Shown here: in pieces, positions 14,493 to 18,344 of the stretch
How positions within the stretch are numbered: the first letter of the stretch is position 1
How the letters are laid out: every line of letters begins with the position of its first letter
DNA from: an uncultured Eubacteriales bacterium
GTDB lineage: Bacteria > Bacillota > Clostridia > Peptostreptococcales > Anaerovoracaceae
Length of the DNA stretch: 18,344 nt
Assembly: GCA_900540145.1 (NCBI GenBank)
Contig: UQEW01000048.1
Location: forward strand, 1 to 18,344
Reading direction: 5' to 3'
Program-made: the position numbers and the translations under genes
Notes under the pieces: generated by a model
What the model saw: only the letters and a program-made list of their open reading frames with translations
Told to the model about the DNA's origin: nothing
Databases searched by the model: none

Positions 14493-15581
14493 ATGTATCC
14501 GAGACTGGTAATAGACATAAACAAGCTGAGAAGCAACCTTGACGCTGTAGCACATATAACTAAGGAAGAAGGCAATTGCAGCCTGATGATAGTAACAAAA
14601 GGCTTATGCGCCGATAAAGAAATGGTTCAAATGGTGGCACAGCATCCGTCGGTGGACTTTGTCGCTGACTCAAGGGTAAAGAATATCAAGAGCTATGCAG
14701 AGGAAGTAAGGAAAAACGGAAAGAAAACCGTGCTTTTGAGAATTCCTATGCATGATGAAGTTTCCGAAGTGGTGAAATATGTAGATCTAAGCTTTAATTC
14801 TGAACTTTCTACCATAAGGCTTCTGAACGAAGAAGCAGGAAAGACAGGAGTTATTCATAATGTACTTTTGATGATCGATTTAGGAGACTTGAGAGAAGGT
14901 ATTTTCTTTAGGAATGAGGATGAAATATTTTCAACGGTTGAACAAATTTTGGCCATGAGCAATATTCGGCTTTATGGCATCGGAGTAAATTTGACTTGCT
15001 ATGGGGCAATAATCCCTAAAAACGACAACTTATCTCAGCTTACGGAGTTGGGTGAAAAGATAGAAGAAAAGTTCGACATAAAGCTGCAAATGGTATCAGG
15101 CGGCAACTCCAGCTCCATTTATCTGATAGAAAAACATCAGCTTCCGCAGGGAATCAATAATCTCAGGTTGGGCGAAGCCTTTTTGCTGGGCAACGATACG
15201 GCTTATGAGACTAAGCTTCCGGGAACAACGGGAGATGCCTTGGTGCTGGAAGCTCAGATTGTAGAGCTCAAAGAGAAACCATCACTGCCTATCGGAGAAG
15301 TAGGGGTAGATGCATTCGGCCATAAACCTTATTATGAAGATAGAGGCATAATAAAGAGAGCGATCATCGCTGTCGGGAAGCAGGATACGGAGCTGGACAG
15401 TATGACTCCTTTGGATGAAAAGATAGATATCCTCGGAGGAAGTTCTGACCATATCATTCTGGATGTGACAAAATCCGACAAAGACTATAGGGTCGGAGAC
15501 GTTGTGAGATTTACTCTGGGTTATGGAGGTATGCTTAAGGCAGCCACAAGCCCTTACGTAGAAAAGACATATATCAAATAA
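14493..15581 (+). CDS. orr: Ornithine racemase
   Basis: A PLP enzyme of the alanine-racemase-like fold-type III class, here assigned as ornithine racemase, which converts L-ornithine to the D-isomer used by OraS/OraE. The protein has 362 residues. The N-terminal barrel carries the PLP lysine K36 in MIVTKGLC, and the phosphate/substrate region includes VSGGNSSSIYL and INNLRLGEAFLLG. The open frame extends upstream into the end of the glmL-like gene, but AAGGAGG followed by the ATG at 14493 fixes the start. Another amino acid racemase of this class would look similar; the neighbouring pathway makes ornithine much the best substrate. A bidirectional terminator follows. Confidence 0.9.
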   Translation: MYPRLVIDINKLRSNLDAVAHITKEEGNCSLMIVTKGLCADKEMVQMVAQHPSVDFVADSRVKNIKSYAEEVRKNGKKTVLLRIPMHDEVSEVVKYVDLSFNSELSTIRLLNEEAGKTGVIHNVLLMIDLGDLREGIFFRNEDEIFSTVEQILAMSNIRLYGIGVNLTCYGAIIPKNDNLSQLTELGEKIEEKFDIKLQMVSGGNSSSIYLIEKHQLPQGINNLRLGEAFLLGNDTAYETKLPGTTGDALVLEAQIVELKEKPSLPIGEVGVDAFGHKPYYEDRGIIKRAIIAVGKQDTELDSMTPLDEKIDILGGSSDHIILDVTKSDKDYRVGDVVRFTLGYGGMLKAATSPYVEKTYIK

Positions 15582-15591
15582 AAAGAAATAC

Positions 15592-15652
15592 AAAAGAGCT
15601 GTCCGAGATGGGAGATATTAGTCTCAAGATTATCTCAGAGCAGCTCTTTTTT
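15592..15652. terminator. Bidirectional terminator between orr and the surface protein gene
   Basis: AAAAGAGCTG (15592-15601) pairs with CAGCTCTTTT (15641-15650), with further inner pairing such as GAGAT with ATCTC. Six T residues end the plus-strand arm. On the minus strand the hairpin is followed by TTTTGTATTTCTTTTT, so it can stop both the racemase transcript and the convergent surface protein transcript. Confidence 0.85.
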
Positions 15653-15670
15653 AGCGCTTAGTGTCTTGTT

Positions 15671-17500
15671 TTATTTTCTAGCATAAGCTCTTAATCTGTT
15701 CAGAGCATAGGCGCTGATTAAAACCAGCGCGGCCCACAGAGCTATGTTGCTGCTGTCACCTGTCTTAGAAACATCCGACTCTATTGGCTTATCTGATGGC
15801 TCATCTTTTGGATTGTCTGTCGGATTGTCCTCAAGATCATCTGGCTCAGTTACAGAAGCAGATTCAGCTTTGAAGGACGCCACAATATCAGCTGATTCAC
15901 TGATATTTTCTAAGGTGAGTTCACTTACTGCTCCCTGGCTGACGCCGTTTACAGTCACATCTGCGATTATATAACCCTGGTCAGGAGTTATTGTAAGTTT
16001 AAGCGTACCACCTTCACGAACGCTCAGTTGCTCATATGGAGGATCAATCTTACCGCCAATGCCGGCTGTAATATTAAAGTTATAATACTTAACCATCTGC
16101 TCCTGAGAAACACCCTCTACCTTGGCTCCGTCATATACATATACAGAATCCTCAGCAGCGTCAAGTGTGCCTTGGGCCACAAAAAGTGAAGAGGTCGAGC
16201 CTACGCTGAGATTTCCTTCAACAGCAAGCTTAACGCCGCTCGGGACGGTTAAAGCTATACCGTCGAAACTGAAATGGCTGTTTTTAGGAAGGGTGAATTG
16301 GCTGACAGTAGTGGCGCCAGTTGCATCCTTGTTACTGTTAAATTCAAAGCTTCCAAGCTTCAGTTCAAGAGGCGTTCCTGTTTTTGAAATATAGGTGTTG
16401 CTTACTTGAGCGGTATAGGTACCGTTGTCATTCCTGATATAAGGAGTGATGTTGGCCTCAGCTACTGTAGACTCAGCATCGAGATACCAGTTTACCTGAC
16501 CGGTAACTCCTGTGGCATCATTGCTGCCGGAGTCGGAAGTGAAACAGCCGGTATCAGCACCGGTGTTGAGAGTACCAATGCTTGAATTTTCGATGCTGAC
16601 ATCGGCATTTTTAACAAAACCACGGTTAGAGGCAGCAATATTACCTATCTGGGAGCCAGCAATGTTCATGCTTACATAGTCTATCTCTCCATTAATACCA
16701 GTAAGATATACAGCCTCTACCTCACTATTGGTGATGTCGACTTTAGCATTGCCAGTAGATGTGGAGCCGGATCCACCACCACCAACCAGATAAGCTTTGC
16801 TTTCAGTAATGTTAATTATGGCATTTGCCACATGAGCATTGCTGATGATGGTGCTGTCATCAATGTCTCTGATACCTTCTTTACCATTGCCGTTGGTGCC
16901 ACCGTTGATGTAGCAGCCATTAAGAGTATCATCGGCATTGGCATAAGTAAGGTTGGCGTTAGCAACATCGATGAACGCCGTGCCGTTGACGGCACTGTTG
17001 AATTGACCACCGCCATGGAGCAGAAGGGTAACCATGGCAGTTTGTCCGCTTACTGCGATATTAGTGTTGCCGGTTACAATAGAGGTATGTGAAGGATCGT
17101 TGTCTTGCATTCCCAGGTTGCCGCCAAACAAACAGCTTACTGTACCGCCGGTCATGGTGATACTGGTGTTTTCAACAGTAACAACTTCGTTTCTTCCGTC
17201 GCTGCCGCCGTAGACTCTTGTCGATTCATCGACGCCGATACAGCTGACTCCTCCGCTTGCATTGTCCCACGAGATATAAGCGTCGTTGCCGGTTGCTGTA
17301 AAGCCCGCAATTTCTACTTCGGTCGCGCCTTCAGGTTTATCGTCGGTAATTGTTACAGGCGTTCCATTGGCAAAGAAATATTCTGCGCTGCCCGTCGGAA
17401 CACTGGAAACGCCTGTTGCCGCGAAGGTTGTCGCCGGAAACATGGCAATCAGCATGATGATGACGAGCAGAACAGAGAGTCTGCTTTTAGATTTGCTCAT
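15671..17500 (-). CDS. Secreted beta-rich surface protein with sortase-like tail
   Basis: A 609-residue exported protein. Residues 1-27 form a signal peptide (basic SKSKSR, hydrophobic core, cleavage near TTFA-A). The region from about 60 to 330 is rich in Gly, Asn, Thr and Ser with short recurring units of the kind NTSITMTGG, TNIAVSG, INITESKAYLVGGG and DVSIENSSIG, suggesting a right-handed beta-helix or adhesin-like stalk. Around 475-545 there is a repeat-type domain (YYNFNITAGIGGKIDPP... ITPDQGYII... VTVNG) resembling those next to cell-wall anchors. A Pro/Asp/Lys linker follows, then SKTGD, a hydrophobic helix and the basic tail RLRAYARK, a sortase-sorting layout but without the usual LP. 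AAAGGATG precedes the ATG. Ligand unknown. Confidence 0.75.
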   Translation of the reverse strand: MSKSKSRLSVLLVIIMLIAMFPATTFAATGVSSVPTGSAEYFFANGTPVTITDDKPEGATEVEIAGFTATGNDAYISWDNASGGVSCIGVDESTRVYGGSDGRNEVVTVENTSITMTGGTVSCLFGGNLGMQDNDPSHTSIVTGNTNIAVSGQTAMVTLLLHGGGQFNSAVNGTAFIDVANANLTYANADDTLNGCYINGGTNGNGKEGIRDIDDSTIISNAHVANAIINITESKAYLVGGGGSGSTSTGNAKVDITNSEVEAVYLTGINGEIDYVSMNIAGSQIGNIAASNRGFVKNADVSIENSSIGTLNTGADTGCFTSDSGSNDATGVTGQVNWYLDAESTVAEANITPYIRNDNGTYTAQVSNTYISKTGTPLELKLGSFEFNSNKDATGATTVSQFTLPKNSHFSFDGIALTVPSGVKLAVEGNLSVGSTSSLFVAQGTLDAAEDSVYVYDGAKVEGVSQEQMVKYYNFNITAGIGGKIDPPYEQLSVREGGTLKLTITPDQGYIIADVTVNGVSQGAVSELTLENISESADIVASFKAESASVTEPDDLEDNPTDNPKDEPSDKPIESDVSKTGDSSNIALWAALVLISAYALNRLRAYARK

Positions 17501-17531
17501 AAAATCTCATCCTTTCTATAAAAAATCATAG

Positions 17532-17558
17532 CCCGCCCTCGATATATATGAGGGGGGG
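17532..17558 (-). promoter_or_regulatory. Leader hairpin of the surface protein transcript
   Basis: CCCGCCCTC (17532-17540) and GAGGGGGGG (17550-17558) form a nine-base stem with one mismatch and a nine-base loop. In the minus-strand RNA it lies within the first 40 bases and six T residues follow (17525-17520), six bases after the stem. It could be a 5' stabilising hairpin or a transcription attenuator. Confidence 0.5.
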
Positions 17559-17573
17559 TATTTCTATAAAATT

Positions 17574-17602
17574 ATTATAATACGCCCAAAATTTCATATC
17601 AA
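17574..17602 (-). promoter_or_regulatory. SigmaA promoter of the surface protein gene
   Basis: On the minus strand, TTGATA (17597-17602) and TATAAT (17574-17579) are separated by exactly 17 bases, a near-consensus vegetative promoter. The transcript would start near 17567 and have a leader of about 65 bases including the hairpin at 17532-17558. Confidence 0.75.
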
Positions 17603-17667
17603 TTGTTTTTTGTAAAATTAAAGTAATTCCAGCTGAAAATCTTCACTAAAAAAGCATATAAAAACTA

Positions 17668-17696
17668 TTGCTAAATAGACAATGCTCAATTATAAT
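17668..17696 (+). promoter_or_regulatory. SigmaA promoter of the TetR-family gene
   Basis: TTGCTA (17668-17673) and TATAAT (17691-17696) are separated by exactly 17 bases. The expected start near 17703 leaves a short leader with AGGAAGGAGG at 17717-17726 before the ATG at 17737. Confidence 0.7.
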
Positions 17697-17699
17697 TGA
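17686..17699. promoter_or_regulatory. Palindrome over the -10, candidate TetR operator
   Basis: TCAATTATAATTGA is a perfect 14 bp palindrome that covers the -10 of the TetR-family promoter. A wider pair, TGCTCAA (17683-17689) and TTGAGCA (17711-17717), brackets the transcription start. Either fits an autorepressor site; which protein binds is inferred. Confidence 0.45.
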
Positions 17700-17736
17700 C
17701 TCTGAATCATTTGAGCAGGAAGGAGGCTTTGCCGAC

Positions 17737-18344
17737 ATGAAACGAGCTATGACACAGCAAGCCAAGGATGCCAGAGCCGGTCAGATACTCGATGCCGCGG
17801 AAAAACTTCTTAAGACGACAGATTATATGTCGCTGAAAATGTCAGATATCGCTCGCGAAGCCGGAGTTTCAAGCGGTCTGATATTCACGTATTTTAAGAC
17901 CAAAGAAACGCTTTTTCTATGCCTCCTGTGGCGTGAGTTTTCGAAACGAATAGAATGCCTGGAGAATATGGCTGAAAAAGAACAAGCCCTGACTGCTGGA
18001 GGTATCGAGACACTAGTACTTTCTGAGCTTGAACAGGTACTTTATGAAAATTCAGTATATCTTAAGCTGGAGCCGATGCGTCCGGCCATTCTCGAAAAAA
18101 ATGTCGATCCTGAGCTGCTGGATAAAATGAAGGGCGAATTGGCCGAAAAACTTCTCAGACTCAGTGAGAAACTTAGCCGAAGTGGCGTTGTCGGCAGAGA
18201 GGATGTACTGGAAATATTTTTTGTCGAAATAGGAATCATAATAAGCTGTGGATTGCAAAAAGCGTTGGAGAAGGGGTTTGACGTGCGCCCGCATATAATT
18301 GACAGAATGAGCTGTTATCTGCAAGGCCGCAGGCAGATGAATAA
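17737..18344 (+). CDS. TetR-family transcriptional regulator (partial, runs off window)
   Basis: The first 202 codons of a TetR/AcrR-type regulator; no stop is reached before the window end. The N-terminal helix-turn-helix is clear: AAEKLL at 20-25, MSDIAREAGVSSGLIFTYF at 35-53, then KTKETLFLCLL, the usual start of helix 4. The remaining residues are helical and form the ligand-binding and dimerisation domain, which does not reveal the ligand. AGGAAGGAGG lies about 11 bases before the ATG. It is divergent from the surface protein gene, with 236 bases between start codons that contain both promoters and a palindrome, so it may control itself and possibly the surface protein. Given typical family length it is probably nearly complete. 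Confidence 0.85.
   Translation, partial: MKRAMTQQAKDARAGQILDAAEKLLKTTDYMSLKMSDIAREAGVSSGLIFTYFKTKETLFLCLLWREFSKRIECLENMAEKEQALTAGGIETLVLSELEQVLYENSVYLKLEPMRPAILEKNVDPELLDKMKGELAEKLLRLSEKLSRSGVVGREDVLEIFFVEIGIIISCGLQKALEKGFDVRPHIIDRMSCYLQGRRQMN

Noticed and set aside
1..18344. CRISPR arrays, tRNA or rRNA genes, complete insertion sequences or prophage genes.
   Set aside because: No regularly spaced repeat-spacer pattern, no cloverleaf-like sequence and no transposase or phage structural gene was seen.

Overview
The window looks like a chromosomal segment of an anaerobic, amino-acid-fermenting Firmicute (class Clostridia). The reasons are the complete oxidative ornithine-degradation gene set known from amino-acid-fermenting clostridia (Stickland fermentation), the yycJ/walJ-rlmH pair typical of Firmicutes, a Gram-positive style surface protein with a sortase-like tail, strong GGAGG-type ribosome binding sites, and moderate GC. 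Genus cannot be fixed from the sequence alone.

Layout. (1) 1-1834: a small, AT-rich, leftward group: a transglutaminase-like protein, a two-helix membrane protein and a ribonuclease HI with an insertion. (2) 1936-3441: rightward yycJ-like metallo-hydrolase and rlmH, preceded by an unusual set of three 14-15 bp repeats that can form two mutually exclusive hairpins. (3) 3445-5321: an ArsR-type regulator and a PAS/AAA+/Fis sigma54 activator, divergently transcribed from a shared 150 bp region with one 16 bp palindrome between the two promoters. (4) 5322-5644: a regulatory region with two further copies of that palindrome and a canonical -24/-12 sigma54 promoter. (5) 5645-11079: ord-ortA-ortB-oraS-oraE, ending in a strong terminator at 11138. 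(6) 11173-12633: an interruption holding a PD-(D/E)XK-like nuclease gene, an array of alternating GCCAACA heptamers around its start, and a decayed GNAT acetyltransferase. (7) 12737-15581: a GlmL/MutL-family ATPase with a four-cysteine tail, then ornithine racemase, closed by a bidirectional terminator. (8) 15671-17500: a large secreted beta-rich surface protein on the minus strand, divergent from a TetR-family regulator that runs off the window end.

How it works together. Ornithine racemase makes D-ornithine; OraS/OraE (adenosylcobalamin and PLP) moves its terminal amino group to give 2,4-diaminopentanoate; Ord oxidatively deaminates this to 2-amino-4-oxopentanoate; OrtA/OrtB cleaves that with CoA to acetyl-CoA and alanine. 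The GlmL-like protein probably maintains or reactivates the B12 mutase. The sigma54 activator just upstream, with palindromes at its own promoter and about 170-210 bp upstream of the -24 element of ord, is the obvious candidate switch. The main unusual points are this inferred regulatory circuit, the split of the pathway genes by a terminator plus nuclease/pseudogene insert, and the structured leaders upstream of yycJ and of the nuclease gene.
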